A stretch of DNA of 64,000 nt from DATMQA01 sp035566895 (GTDB lineage Bacteria > Verrucomicrobiota > Verrucomicrobiia > Limisphaerales > UBA8199), in assembly GCA_035566895.1 (NCBI GenBank), contig DATMQA010000030.1:1-64000 (forward strand), read 5' to 3'. The notes under the pieces were generated by a model that searched no databases, was not told where the DNA came from, and saw nothing but the letters and a program-made list of their open reading frames with translations. Shown here piece by piece: positions 8,138 through 15,720 of the stretch; position 1 is the first letter of the stretch; each line of letters opens with the position of its first letter. A program made the position numbers and the translations under genes.

Positions 8138-8524
8138 GTGAACGATCCTATTTCCGATATGCTTGCCCGCATCCGCAACGCCAACCTCGCGTTGCTGCCG
8201 GCCGTCCAGATGCCTCACTCAAAAATGAAGGAGAGCATCGCCGGCATTCTCAAACGCGAAGGCTATATCGCTGATTTTGTCGTCGAAGGCCAGCTCCCAA
8301 AAACCATCAAGCTCAAACTCAAATACCAGGGTAAAAAGAGCATCATCGAGGGCTTGCGCCGCATCAGTTCCCCCGGCTTGCGCCGCTACGTCGGCTCAAC
8401 TGAAATCCCTCGCGTCCGCGGCGGTCTGGGCGTCTCTCTTCTTTCCACGTCCGAAGGAGTCATGACCGGCACTCAGGCCCGCAAGAAAAACCTCGGCGGT
8501 GAACTGCTCTGTTACGTCTGGTAA
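8138..8524 (+). CDS. rpsH: 30S ribosomal protein S8
   Basis: A 128-residue protein starting at GTG (MNDPISDMLARIRNANLALL). Conserved features are MPHSKMKESIAGILKREGYI, LKYQGKKSIIEGLRRISSPGLRRYVGSTEIPRVRGGLGVSLLSTSEGVMTGTQARKKNLGGELLCYVW. It binds the central domain of 16S rRNA and in E. coli represses the spc operon. Confidence 0.97.
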   Translation: MNDPISDMLARIRNANLALLPAVQMPHSKMKESIAGILKREGYIADFVVEGQLPKTIKLKLKYQGKKSIIEGLRRISSPGLRRYVGSTEIPRVRGGLGVSLLSTSEGVMTGTQARKKNLGGELLCYVW

Positions 8525-8579
8525 ACGCGCCCATTTGCCTTTTGAACTCATTTAACCTTTTAACCCATCTAACCGCGCC
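8525..8579 (+). repeat. TTTAAC-word spacer before rplF
   Basis: Tandem imperfect copies of CATTTAACCTTTTAACCCAT-type words fill the spacer up to the rplF ATG. Confidence 0.8.
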
Positions 8580-9116
8580 ATGTCTCGTATAGGTAAGCAA
8601 CCCATCGCCATCCCGGCCAAGGTCAAGGTCGAGATCAAAGGCCAGCAGGTCCTCGTCGAAGGCCCCAAAGGCAAGCTCAACTGGCAACTGCCGCGCCGCA
8701 CCAGCCTGAAGGTCGAAAACGGCAAAGTCGTTGTCAGCCGCCAGGGCGACGATGCCCAGGCTAAAGCCCTCCACGGTCTCAGCCGCGCCCTCGTCAACAA
8801 TATGGTCCGCGGTGTCAGCGAAGGTTTCGTAAAAAAGCTTGAAATCCAAGGCGTCGGTTTCAAAGCCGCCGTCCAGGGTAAAGTTGTCAACCTGAACCTG
8901 GGTTACTCTCACCCGGTCAATTACCCGATCCCCGACCAAATCAAAGTCACCGTCGAGGAAAACACCAAGCTCACCATCGAAGGCCCCGACCGCCAGGTCG
9001 TCGGTCAGGTCGCCTCTGAAATCCGCAGTTTCTATCCTCCCGAGCCTTATAAAGGCAAAGGCGTTCGCTACCTGGGCGAGCACGTCACCCGCAAGGAAGG
9101 CAAAACCGTCCAATAA
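8580..9116 (+). CDS. rplF: 50S ribosomal protein L6
   Basis: A 178-residue protein of normal length starting MSRIGKQPIAIPAKVKVEIKG. The two duplicated alpha/beta domains are seen, with VEGPKGKL and the C-terminal signature PEPYKGKGVRYLGEHVTRKEGKT. It lies near the sarcin-ricin loop. Confidence 0.97.
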   Translation: MSRIGKQPIAIPAKVKVEIKGQQVLVEGPKGKLNWQLPRRTSLKVENGKVVVSRQGDDAQAKALHGLSRALVNNMVRGVSEGFVKKLEIQGVGFKAAVQGKVVNLNLGYSHPVNYPIPDQIKVTVEENTKLTIEGPDRQVVGQVASEIRSFYPPEPYKGKGVRYLGEHVTRKEGKTVQ

Positions 9117-9127
9117 TTTTACTCCCG

Positions 9128-9493
9128 ATGAGAACCGAACAAAAACATCAATTGGCGCAGCGGCGGCGCTGGCGTGTTCGCAAGAAAGTCAGCGGCACCA
9201 AAGACCGCCCGCGCATGTGCGTTTGCTTTACCAACAAAAACATTCACGTCCAATTCATCGACGATGCCGCCGGCGTAACCCTGGCCGCGGCCTCAACGGT
9301 CAGCAAGGCGGCCCCCGACCGCGCCAAGCTGGCCGCCAACGCCGCCAGCGCCAAAACCGTTGGCACCCTGGCTGCCCAGACCGCCCTCGGCAAGGGCATC
9401 AAACAAGTCATTTTCGACCGCGGCAGCGCTCGTTATCACGGCAAGGTCAAGGCGCTGGCGGATGCCGCGCGCGAAGCCGGCCTGCAGTTCTAA
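9128..9493 (+). CDS. rplR: 50S ribosomal protein L18
   Basis: A 121-residue protein: basic N-terminus KHQLAQRRRWRVRKKVSGTKDRPRMCVCFTNKNIHVQFIDD, then AAQTALGKGIKQVIFDRGSARYHGKVKALADAAREAGLQF. It binds 5S rRNA with L5. Confidence 0.96.
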   Translation: MRTEQKHQLAQRRRWRVRKKVSGTKDRPRMCVCFTNKNIHVQFIDDAAGVTLAAASTVSKAAPDRAKLAANAASAKTVGTLAAQTALGKGIKQVIFDRGSARYHGKVKALADAAREAGLQF

Positions 9494-9515
9494 CATCCCA
9501 TGGAGAAAAGTTATT

Positions 9516-10244
9516 GTGGCTGAACCAATCAAACCAGACAACGGCGAGAACCTCGAACCGGTGGAACCAGCGGCCGTTGAACCAGTGGCCGTTGAGGCCG
9601 TAGCGGAGGAACGCGTCGAGCCGCGCGCAGAACAACAACGCGGCGGGCGCGGTGGCTTCCGCGGGCGCCGCAACCGGCCCCCGGAATCCGATACTCGTCT
9701 CGAAGGCGGGCAGGAGTTGGTCGAGAAGGTCGTCTTCATCAATCGCTCCGCCAAAGTCGTCAAGGGCGGGCGCCGCTTTAACTTCAGCGCCCTGATTGTC
9801 GTGGGCGACAAGCGTGGCCGCGTCGGCGTCGGTCTGGGTAAGGCCGGCGAAGTCGCCGATGCCATCCGCAAGGGTGGCGAGATGGCCCGCGCGGAAATGG
9901 TCGGCGTGTCCCTCAAAGACGCTACCATCCCTCATGAAGTCCTCTCCCACTATTGCGGCGCCAAAGTCTTGTTGCGGCCCGCTTCCCCCGGCACCGGTAT
10001 TATCGCCGGCAAAACTGTCCGGTCGGTCCTCGAATCCGCGGGCGTCAAAGATGTCCTGAGCAAATCTCTCGGTTCGAAAAACGCCGCTAACGTCGTTAAA
10101 GCAACTCTGCAAGCGCTCCTGAGCCTGCGCTTGCGGGAAGACATCTATAAGGGCCGCGGCCTCGAAATCAAAAAGGTCGCTCCACCCACACCCCCCGGAG
10201 TTGCGACCCCGCCGGCGCCGCCTTCTGCCGCGAGCTCGGTATAA
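9516..10244 (+). CDS. rpsE: 30S ribosomal protein S5 with long N-terminal extension
   Basis: I placed the start at GTG 9516 (MAEPIKPDNGENLEP), which has GGAG at 9502-9505 about ten bases upstream; this gives 242 residues against about 165 in E. coli. The first ~70 residues are an acidic Glu/Pro/Val stretch followed by an Arg/Gly-rich segment (RGGRGGFRGRRNR). The S5 core follows: ELVEKVVFINRSAKVVKGGRRF.FSALIVVGD..GRVGVGLGKAGEVADAIRKG and HEVLSHYCGAKVLLRPASPGTGIIAGKTVRSVLE.AGVKDVLSKSLGSKNAANVVKAT. No rpmD follows; rplO is next. Confidence 0.93.
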   Translation: MAEPIKPDNGENLEPVEPAAVEPVAVEAVAEERVEPRAEQQRGGRGGFRGRRNRPPESDTRLEGGQELVEKVVFINRSAKVVKGGRRFNFSALIVVGDKRGRVGVGLGKAGEVADAIRKGGEMARAEMVGVSLKDATIPHEVLSHYCGAKVLLRPASPGTGIIAGKTVRSVLESAGVKDVLSKSLGSKNAANVVKATLQALLSLRLREDIYKGRGLEIKKVAPPTPPGVATPPAPPSAASSV

Positions 10245-10274
10245 GTTCTATAAGTCCCATATATCCCATTTTCT

Positions 10275-10739
10275 ATGAGATTACACGACCTCAAACACCG
10301 TCCCGGCGCCAAGCACCGCCGCAAGCGCCTCGGCCAGGGTGAATCCAGTGGCCATGGCAAAACCAGCGGCCGGGGTGGCAAGGGCCAGACCGCCCGTTCC
10401 GGCAGCTCCATCCGCATCGGTTTTGAAGGCGGCCAGATGCCCCTTATCCGGCGCATCCCCAAGCGCGGCTTCAACAACGCCCGCCATACCATCCGCTACC
10501 TGGCCGTCAACCTCGAAGCCCTCAATCGTTTCGATGAAGGCGCTCGCGTCGATGAGGCCGCCTTGCGCGCCGCCGGCCTGGCCAATGGCCCCGCCGCGGG
10601 CGTCAAAATCCTCGGTGATGGCGACCTCACCAAAAAACTGACCGTCAGCGCCCATGCTTTCAGCGCCTCAGCCAAAGCCAAGATCGAAGCCAAAGGCGGC
10701 GCGTGTGAGATAGTAGGCCCTAAGAAGACCCAACCCTGA
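10275..10739 (+). CDS. rplO: 50S ribosomal protein L15
   Basis: A 154-residue protein with the Gly-rich N-terminus MRLHDLKHRPGAKHRRKRLGQGESSGHGKTSGRGGKGQ and GFEGGQMPLIRRIPKRGFNN. It lies directly after rpsE; rpmD (L30), which normally sits between them, is absent, and the 30-base gap holds no small reading frame for it. Confidence 0.95.
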   Translation: MRLHDLKHRPGAKHRRKRLGQGESSGHGKTSGRGGKGQTARSGSSIRIGFEGGQMPLIRRIPKRGFNNARHTIRYLAVNLEALNRFDEGARVDEAALRAAGLANGPAAGVKILGDGDLTKKLTVSAHAFSASAKAKIEAKGGACEIVGPKKTQP

Positions 10740-10900
10740 TGCAGACCCGAAGCCCGAAGGCCGAAGTCCGAAACCCGAATAACTGCTTCGGAAGCTATTT
10801 TGCTTTCCGAGCTCGGCCTTCGGAATCCGGATTTCTTTCGGCCTTCGGTTTTCGGCCTTCGGTTTTCATTTCCCCCAAGCTCCCCTGCTCCTGACCGCCC
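10740..10900 (+). repeat. rplO-secY spacer with word-armed inverted repeat
   Basis: Just after the rplO stop the spacer carries GAAGCCCGAAGGCCGAAGT words (about 10748-10780). About 60 bases later it carries the complementary words TCGGCCTTCGGTTTTC in tandem (about 10839-10867). The two arms can pair over roughly 30 bases with mismatches. Such a hairpin between rplO and secY could attenuate or process the transcript. Confidence 0.7.
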
Positions 10901-12310
10901 ATGCTCAAGGCCATCATCGATACTTTCAACAATTGCTTCAAAATCCCGGAGCTTAAGTCGCGGATTCTGTTCACCTTTGTGGTCCTGGCCATCTGCCGTT
11001 TGGAAGCCGTGGTCCGCATTCCCGGCCTGGACGGCAGGACCCTGGCCGAGTACTTCCGGACCCATGCCGCAACCGGCGCCTCCGTCCTCGGAATGTACAG
11101 CCTCTTCACCGGCGGCGCGCTCGAACACTGCGCCATCGGTGCTTTGGGGATCATGCCCTACATCAGCGCCACCATCATCATCCAATTGCTTACTGCGGTG
11201 GTTCCCCAACTGAGCAAACTCGCCCGCGAGGAGGGTGGCCGCGCCAAGATCATTCAGTATGGCCGCTATTTGACCGTGTTGCTCTGCCTGGGCCAGGGCC
11301 TGTTTATGTCTTTCGGCTGGGAGCACCCGGAAAAGATTTTTGGCCAGGGCATCGGCTCTCTCGTCCTCTACAGCGACTCCATGATCTGGTGGTATCGCAT
11401 CCAGACCACCGTTGTCCTGACCACCGCCACGATGCTCTTAATGTGGCTCGGCGAACAAATCACCGAACGCGGCATCGGTAACGGCGTTTCCCTGGTGATT
11501 ACCATTGGTATTCTGGCCCGCCTGCCCCAGGCCATCGTCGCCCTCAAAGACATGTTCTATCCCGCCGGCGGCGAGGCCCAGTTTAACTTCGGCCACGCCA
11601 TTGCCCTGGTTTTGCTCCTGGCGGGTGTCATCGCCGGGGTCATTGCTATAACCCAGGCCCAGCGCAAAGTCCCTGTCCAATACGCGCAGCGCGCCGTCGG
11701 CCGCAAAGTCTATGCCGGAGGCACCTCGTTTATGCCCTTGCGCGTCAACTATGCTGGGGTCATGCCCATCATCTTTGCCCAGGCCATCCTCATGTTTCCG
11801 CAGAAGTTTTTTTTGTTCGCGGGCGAAACCTTCAGCAACTCGCATACCCCGGGCGCGAAATTAATTTCCGACCTTTCCCTCGGAATTGCCCGCCACCTCG
11901 CCGAACGGTCCGCTGCCTACCTCATCCTGTATGGCTTGATGATCCTCTTTTTCTCCTATTTCTGGGTCGCCACCCAATTCAACGAGTTGCAAATCGCCGA
12001 TGATTTGAAGAAGAATGGCGGCTATATCCCCGGCGTCCGCCCCGGCCAGGCCACCAGCGATTATCTGCACAACGCGATGAGCCGGATTACCCTGGCGGGT
12101 GCGGTCTTTCTTACCGTCATCGCCATCATCCCGCTCTTATTGTATAACGAGATGAACATCCCCTACGCCGTGGCCACCTTCTTCGGCGGCACCAGCATGC
12201 TCATCCTTGTTGGCGTCTTGCTGGATACCATGCGCCAGATGGAAACCCACTTGCTGATGCGCCATTATGACGGTTTTCTCAAGAAAGGCCGGCTCCGCGG
12301 CCGGTTCTAA
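10901..12310 (+). CDS. secY: protein translocase subunit SecY
   Basis: A 469-residue integral membrane protein with about ten transmembrane helices. Landmarks are LKSRILFTFVVLAICRLEAVVRIPGLDG, FTGGALEHCAIGALGIMPYISATIIIQLL, LAREEGGRAKIIQYGRYLTV, ITERGIGNGVSLVI, RKVPVQYAQRAVG, FMPLRVNYAGVMPIIFAQAIL and the cytoplasmic loop QIADDLKKNGGYIPGVRPGQAT. It forms the protein-conducting channel with SecE and SecG. Location at the end of the spc block is canonical. Confidence 0.97.
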   Translation: MLKAIIDTFNNCFKIPELKSRILFTFVVLAICRLEAVVRIPGLDGRTLAEYFRTHAATGASVLGMYSLFTGGALEHCAIGALGIMPYISATIIIQLLTAVVPQLSKLAREEGGRAKIIQYGRYLTVLLCLGQGLFMSFGWEHPEKIFGQGIGSLVLYSDSMIWWYRIQTTVVLTTATMLLMWLGEQITERGIGNGVSLVITIGILARLPQAIVALKDMFYPAGGEAQFNFGHAIALVLLLAGVIAGVIAITQAQRKVPVQYAQRAVGRKVYAGGTSFMPLRVNYAGVMPIIFAQAILMFPQKFFLFAGETFSNSHTPGAKLISDLSLGIARHLAERSAAYLILYGLMILFFSYFWVATQFNELQIADDLKKNGGYIPGVRPGQATSDYLHNAMSRITLAGAVFLTVIAIIPLLLYNEMNIPYAVATFFGGTSMLILVGVLLDTMRQMETHLLMRHYDGFLKKGRLRGRF

Positions 12311-12325
12311 GCGCTCTTTGACAAA

Positions 12326-12345
12326 ATAGGACCTATCGGTCCTAT
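12326..12345 (+). repeat. hairpin in the secY-map spacer
   Basis: A perfect inverted repeat, ATAGGACC (12326-12333) and GGTCCTAT (12338-12345) with a TATC loop, followed by another partial copy of the word (TAGTCC). It has no U-tract and so is not an intrinsic terminator, but could be a processing site or stabiliser. Confidence 0.6.
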
Positions 12346-12355
12346 TAGTCCTGTA

Positions 12356-13156
12356 ATGATTCTTATAAAAAGTGACCGGGATTTGGAAGTGATGCGTGAG
12401 GCCTGTGCCGTCGGTGGCGCGGTCCTCAATGACGTCGCCGCCTTCATCCAACCTGGGGTTACCACCCGTCAGGTGGATGATTTTGCCGCCGGTCGCATTA
12501 AGCATTATGGGGCGGTGAGCGCCTTTCTCGGCTATGTCCATCCCGGCGGCTCGGGGCGAAACCTGCGATTCCCGGCTCATACCTGCCTTTCGGTCAACGA
12601 GCAGGTCGTCCATGGGTTGGCCGGACCTCGGGTGTTGCAATTCGGAGACATCGTGAGCCTGGATATTGGCGTCATTTATCACGATTTTATCGGGGATACC
12701 GCCCGAACGGTCGCCGTGGGCGGTTGTGGCGTGATGGCCCAGAAACTGATGGATGTCACCGAAAAGGCCCTCTACGAAGGCATCGCCCAGGCCCTGCCCG
12801 GCAAACGTGTAGTTGATATTTCCCGCGCCATACAGAATTATGTCGAGGGCAATGGATTCAGCGTCGTTCGCGAGTTTGTCGGCCACGGCGTCGGCCGTTC
12901 CATGCACGAAGAACCCCAGGTCCCAAACTTCGTGGACGGCAAATCCTCGCCCAAATTGCGGCCGGGGATGACCATTGCCATCGAACCGATGGTCAATGCC
13001 GGGTTGCCGGGCGTAAAAATCTTGAAAGACGACTGGACAGTTGTCACGCAAGATGGTTCATTATCTGCCCATTTTGAGCATACGGTGCTCATCACGGAGT
13101 CCGAACCGGAGATTTTAACATGGCCCGAACGGATGCCATCGAAGTTGAAGGCGTAG
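12356..13156 (+). CDS. map: methionine aminopeptidase type I
   Basis: A 266-residue metalloprotease that removes the initiator Met. The five metal ligands are all identifiable: Asp in SLDIGVIYHDF, Asp in GDTARTVAVG, His in FVGHGVGRSMHEEPQVPNF, Glu in GMTIAIEPMVNAG and Glu in AHFEHTVLITE. The cluster position between secY and infA is typical. Its 3' end overlaps the infA start by 37 bases. Confidence 0.96.
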   Translation: MILIKSDRDLEVMREACAVGGAVLNDVAAFIQPGVTTRQVDDFAAGRIKHYGAVSAFLGYVHPGGSGRNLRFPAHTCLSVNEQVVHGLAGPRVLQFGDIVSLDIGVIYHDFIGDTARTVAVGGCGVMAQKLMDVTEKALYEGIAQALPGKRVVDISRAIQNYVEGNGFSVVREFVGHGVGRSMHEEPQVPNFVDGKSSPKLRPGMTIAIEPMVNAGLPGVKILKDDWTVVTQDGSLSAHFEHTVLITESEPEILTWPERMPSKLKA

Positions 13157-13356
13157 TTGTGGAAGCCTTGTCGAACAAGACGTATCGGGTGGAACTGGCC
13201 AACGGCCATCGCCTGCTGGCCTTTGTCGCCGGCAAAGCCCGGTTGAGCTTTGCCCGTTTGGCGCCGGGTGAAACGGTCAAACTGGAACTGTCGCCTTACG
13301 ACCTGTCCGAAGGGCGCATCGTCGGCGAAACTGAAAAAAATGAAAAACTGGATTAA
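13120..13356 (+). CDS. infA: translation initiation factor IF-1
   Basis: A 78-residue single OB-fold protein: AIEVEGVVVEALSNKTYRVELANGHRLLAFVAGKARLSFARLAPGETVKLELSPYDLSEGRIV. It resembles IF-1 but deviates from the strongly conserved HISGKMRKNYIRI segment, reading AFVAGKARLSFARL. It overlaps the end of map by 37 bases, so the two are probably translationally coupled. Confidence 0.9.
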   Translation: MARTDAIEVEGVVVEALSNKTYRVELANGHRLLAFVAGKARLSFARLAPGETVKLELSPYDLSEGRIVGETEKNEKLD

Positions 13357-13450
13357 TGGATTAATGGATTATTGGATTAGTGGTCGGCGGGACCGCGCCC
13401 GTGCCGTTTTTCCCAGTAATCCATCAATCCATTAATCCAATAATCCATTT
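13357..13450 (+). repeat. infA-rpmJ spacer with GGATTAAT word-armed inverted repeat
   Basis: Immediately after infA there are four tandem copies of GGATTAAT/GGATTATT-type words (13348-13380). A GC-rich core of about 30 bases follows. Then come four complementary words AATCCATCAATCCATTAATCC (13418-13448), ending directly at the rpmJ ATG. The arms pair almost fully. Confidence 0.85.
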
Positions 13451-13564
13451 ATGAAAGTTCGCGCATCAGTTAAAAAGCTCTGCGAAAATTGCAAAATTAT
13501 CCGTCGCAAGGGCGTCATCCGTGTGATCTGCACTAACCTTCGCCACAAACAGCGCCAGGGCTGA
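13451..13564 (+). CDS. rpmJ: 50S ribosomal protein L36
   Basis: A 37-codon gene starting MKVRASVKKLCENCK and ending HKQRQG. The zinc-ribbon ligands Cys11, Cys14, Cys27 and His32 of the zinc-binding L36 form are present. The position between infA and rpsM is the conserved one in bacteria. Confidence 0.96.
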   Translation: MKVRASVKKLCENCKIIRRKGVIRVICTNLRHKQRQG

Positions 13565-13629
13565 CCACGCGCCTTTCACCCATTTAACTCATTTAACTTT
13601 TTTAACCTGTTTAACTCCTTTCACAACCT
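13565..13629 (+). repeat. TTTAAC-word spacer before rpsM
   Basis: Five imperfect copies of CATTTAACTCATTTAAC-type words cover the spacer between rpmJ and rpsM, the same word as before rplP, rpsH and rplF. Confidence 0.85.
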
Positions 13630-14025
13630 ATGGCTCGCATCATCGGCGTTGAAGTCCCCCCCAACAAGCGCATCGACATCGCCCTGCGCTACATCTACGG
13701 CATCGGCCCCAGCAATGCCAAAGTCATCCTGGCCAAGGCCAACATCGACCCTTCCATCCGCGCCAAAGACCTGAGCGAGCAACAACTCTCGCAGATCGTC
13801 CACGCCATCCAGGACGGCAAATACGTCATCGAAGGCGACCTCCGCCGCGAAATTGGCATGAACCTCAAACGCCTGCAGGGCATCAAGTGTTACCGTGGCA
13901 TCCGCCACCTACGCGGCCTGCCCGTCCGGGGCCAGCGCACCCAAACCAACGCCCGCACTCGCAAAGGCCCGCGCAAGACCGTCGGCGTCGTTCGGAGCCC
14001 AACCGCCAAGACCGGCATCCACTAA
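13630..14025 (+). CDS. rpsM: 30S ribosomal protein S13
   Basis: A 131-residue protein: MARIIGVEVPPNKRIDIALRYIYGIGPSNAKVIL, the helix-two-turn-helix, LRREIGMNLKRLQGIKCYRGIRHLRGLPVRGQRTQTNARTRKGPRKTV. It is located in the small-subunit head, contacting tRNA and L5. Confidence 0.97.
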   Translation: MARIIGVEVPPNKRIDIALRYIYGIGPSNAKVILAKANIDPSIRAKDLSEQQLSQIVHAIQDGKYVIEGDLRREIGMNLKRLQGIKCYRGIRHLRGLPVRGQRTQTNARTRKGPRKTVGVVRSPTAKTGIH

Positions 14026-14067
14026 TTCTGCTCCAGCAACCAGCAACCATCTACTATCCACTGATTC

Positions 14068-14727
14068 ATGGCCGAAGAAAAAAAGAAATCTGCCCCTAAG
14101 AAACCCGAAGGCGCCGCCGAGAAGCCCGCCGGCAAACCTGCGGGTGAGGGTCACCCTGCCAAAGCTTCGAAAAAAGGTGCTGAGAAAGGCGCTGCCCCGG
14201 CTGCCGCTCCCGCCGGCCAACCGGCCGCCGCATCGGCTCCGGGCGCCGAAGCTCCCAAGCCCGCCGAAGGCGCTCCCGGTGCTCCGCTCATCCCGGTCGC
14301 TGGTGCCGCCCCGACTGCTGCGGAACTCCTGGCCGACGATCAGGCCGGGAAGAAAATCGTCAAGGCCAAGGGCGCCAAGAACATCATCAGCGGCATTGCC
14401 AATATCCTGGCCACGTTCAACAACACCCAGGTCAGCATCACCGATATGCAAGGCCACGTCATTGGCTGGTCCACGGCCGGCCGGGTTGGATTCAAGGGCT
14501 CGCGCAAAAGCACCGCCTATGCCGCCCAGCAGGTCGCCCAGGACGCCGCCCGCCAGGCCATGTCCCATGGCATGAAAGAAATCGAAGTGCGCGTCAAAGG
14601 TCCGGGCTCCGGCCGTGAATCGGCCATCCGCGCCCTCCAGGCTATTGGCCTGGAAATCACCACCATCAAGGACGTCACCCCCGTTCCTCACAATGGTTGC
14701 CGCCCCCGCAAAAAACGTCGCGTGTAA
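14068..14727 (+). CDS. rpsK: 30S ribosomal protein S11 with ~90-residue Ala/Pro/Lys-rich extension
   Basis: A 219-residue product; S11 is usually about 130. Residues 1-90 are low-complexity, dominated by Lys, Ala, Pro, Gly and Glu. The true S11 fold begins at about residue 94: KAKGAKNIISGIANILATFNNTQVSITDMQGHVIGWSTAGRVGFKGSRKSTAYAAQ..., and ends ITTIKDVTPVPHNGCRPRKKRRV. No internal start codon with a better context occurs at the core boundary and the extension is in frame with the ATG at 14068, so I kept the long form. Confidence 0.9.
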   Translation: MAEEKKKSAPKKPEGAAEKPAGKPAGEGHPAKASKKGAEKGAAPAAAPAGQPAAASAPGAEAPKPAEGAPGAPLIPVAGAAPTAAELLADDQAGKKIVKAKGAKNIISGIANILATFNNTQVSITDMQGHVIGWSTAGRVGFKGSRKSTAYAAQQVAQDAARQAMSHGMKEIEVRVKGPGSGRESAIRALQAIGLEITTIKDVTPVPHNGCRPRKKRRV

Positions 14728-14872
14728 CATGAGTCCAAACTCCAAAGTCCAAAGTCCAAAGTCACCACGCGCTTCACGTTTCACGTTTCACGTTTCACGT
14801 TTCACGCATCACGCATCACGCCTTACTGGCCGCTCCACAATTCCACCCATCCACCACCCCATTCCCTGACTT
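14728..14872 (+). repeat. rpsK-rpsD spacer with two repeat words
   Basis: The spacer starts with three copies of a TCCAAAG word (14732-14760) and continues with tandem TTTCACG copies (about 14776-14820) and CATCACG copies. Nothing coding is visible. The TCCAAAG word recurs as TTGGACTT at 49719-49740. Confidence 0.8.
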
Positions 14873-15481
14873 ATGGCTCGTTACACTGGTCCTCGCGTTC
14901 GCATCAGCCGCCGCTTCGGCGTCCCCATCTTTGGCCCGTCCAAATACCTCGAGCGCCGCAACTACGGCCCCGGTGTCCACGGCCCCAAGTCCCGCCGCAA
15001 ACACACCGATTACGGCCTCGGCCTGATTGAAAAGCAAAAACTCCGCTATTTTTACGGGCTCCTCGAGCGCCAGTTCCGCGGCGTCTATGAGCGTGCCCTC
15101 AAACGCCGCGGCGTCACCGGCGAGCAGATGCTCCAAATCCTGGAAACCCGCCTGGACAACATCTGCTATCATCTGGGTTTCGCCAATACCCGCGCCGCCG
15201 CCCGTCAACTCGTTTGCCATGGCCATGTCCGCGTCAATGGCCGCAAGGTCGATATCCCCTCATTCGGCGTCAAGGTGAATGACGTGGTCGAAGTCAAAAA
15301 TTCCAATGCCGCGCGCCAGTTGGCCACGCGGAATCTCGAGATCGCCGGCAGCCGGGCGGTCCCCGATTGGCTCACACTGGATAAAGAGGCCCTCAAAGGC
15401 GTCATCATGCGCATCCCGACCCGCGATGAAATCCAGCCCATCGCCAACGAGCAGGCCGTCGTCGAATTTTATTCCCGGTAA
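14873..15481 (+). CDS. rpsD: 30S ribosomal protein S4
   Basis: A 202-residue protein: MARYTGPRVRISRRFGVP, GPGVHGPKSRRKHTDYGLGLIEKQKLRYFYGLLERQFR, then the S4 RNA-binding domain RLDNICYHLGFANTRAAARQLVCHGHVRVNGRKVDIPSF.VKVNDVVEVK. The N-terminal zinc Cys cluster found in some S4 proteins is absent. It is a primary 16S rRNA binder and in E. coli the repressor of the alpha operon. Confidence 0.97.
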   Translation: MARYTGPRVRISRRFGVPIFGPSKYLERRNYGPGVHGPKSRRKHTDYGLGLIEKQKLRYFYGLLERQFRGVYERALKRRGVTGEQMLQILETRLDNICYHLGFANTRAAARQLVCHGHVRVNGRKVDIPSFGVKVNDVVEVKNSNAARQLATRNLEIAGSRAVPDWLTLDKEALKGVIMRIPTRDEIQPIANEQAVVEFYSR

Positions 15482-15720
15482 CAAACAAACAACAGAGTAA
15501 CTGGAGTGTTGGAGTGATGAAGTATCGGAAAAACGTAATGGTGGAGCGTGGGAGTGCGGGAGTGATGCCGGGCATCGCTCCGCGGTTCCCTTACCCCGCC
15601 AGCCCGTTCCCCTTGCTCCATCACTCCAATACTCCATTACTCCAAAACAATTATACGGACCCCTCCGGCTCCCGGGAATAACCGCCGGGGGAGTCAGTTT
15701 AAAATTGTTGAAAGGAACAT
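15482..15720 (+). repeat. rpsD-rpoA spacer with GGAGT word-armed inverted repeat
   Basis: A 239-base non-coding gap. After the rpsD stop come GGAGTGTTGGAGTGATG-type words (15500-15560). A GC-rich core follows, then the complementary CTCCATCACTCCAATACTCC words (15616-15644). The last 70 bases contain GGACCCCTCCGG (about 15658), similar to the rplB leader, and AAAGGA at 15711-15716 as a ribosome-binding site for rpoA. Confidence 0.8.
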
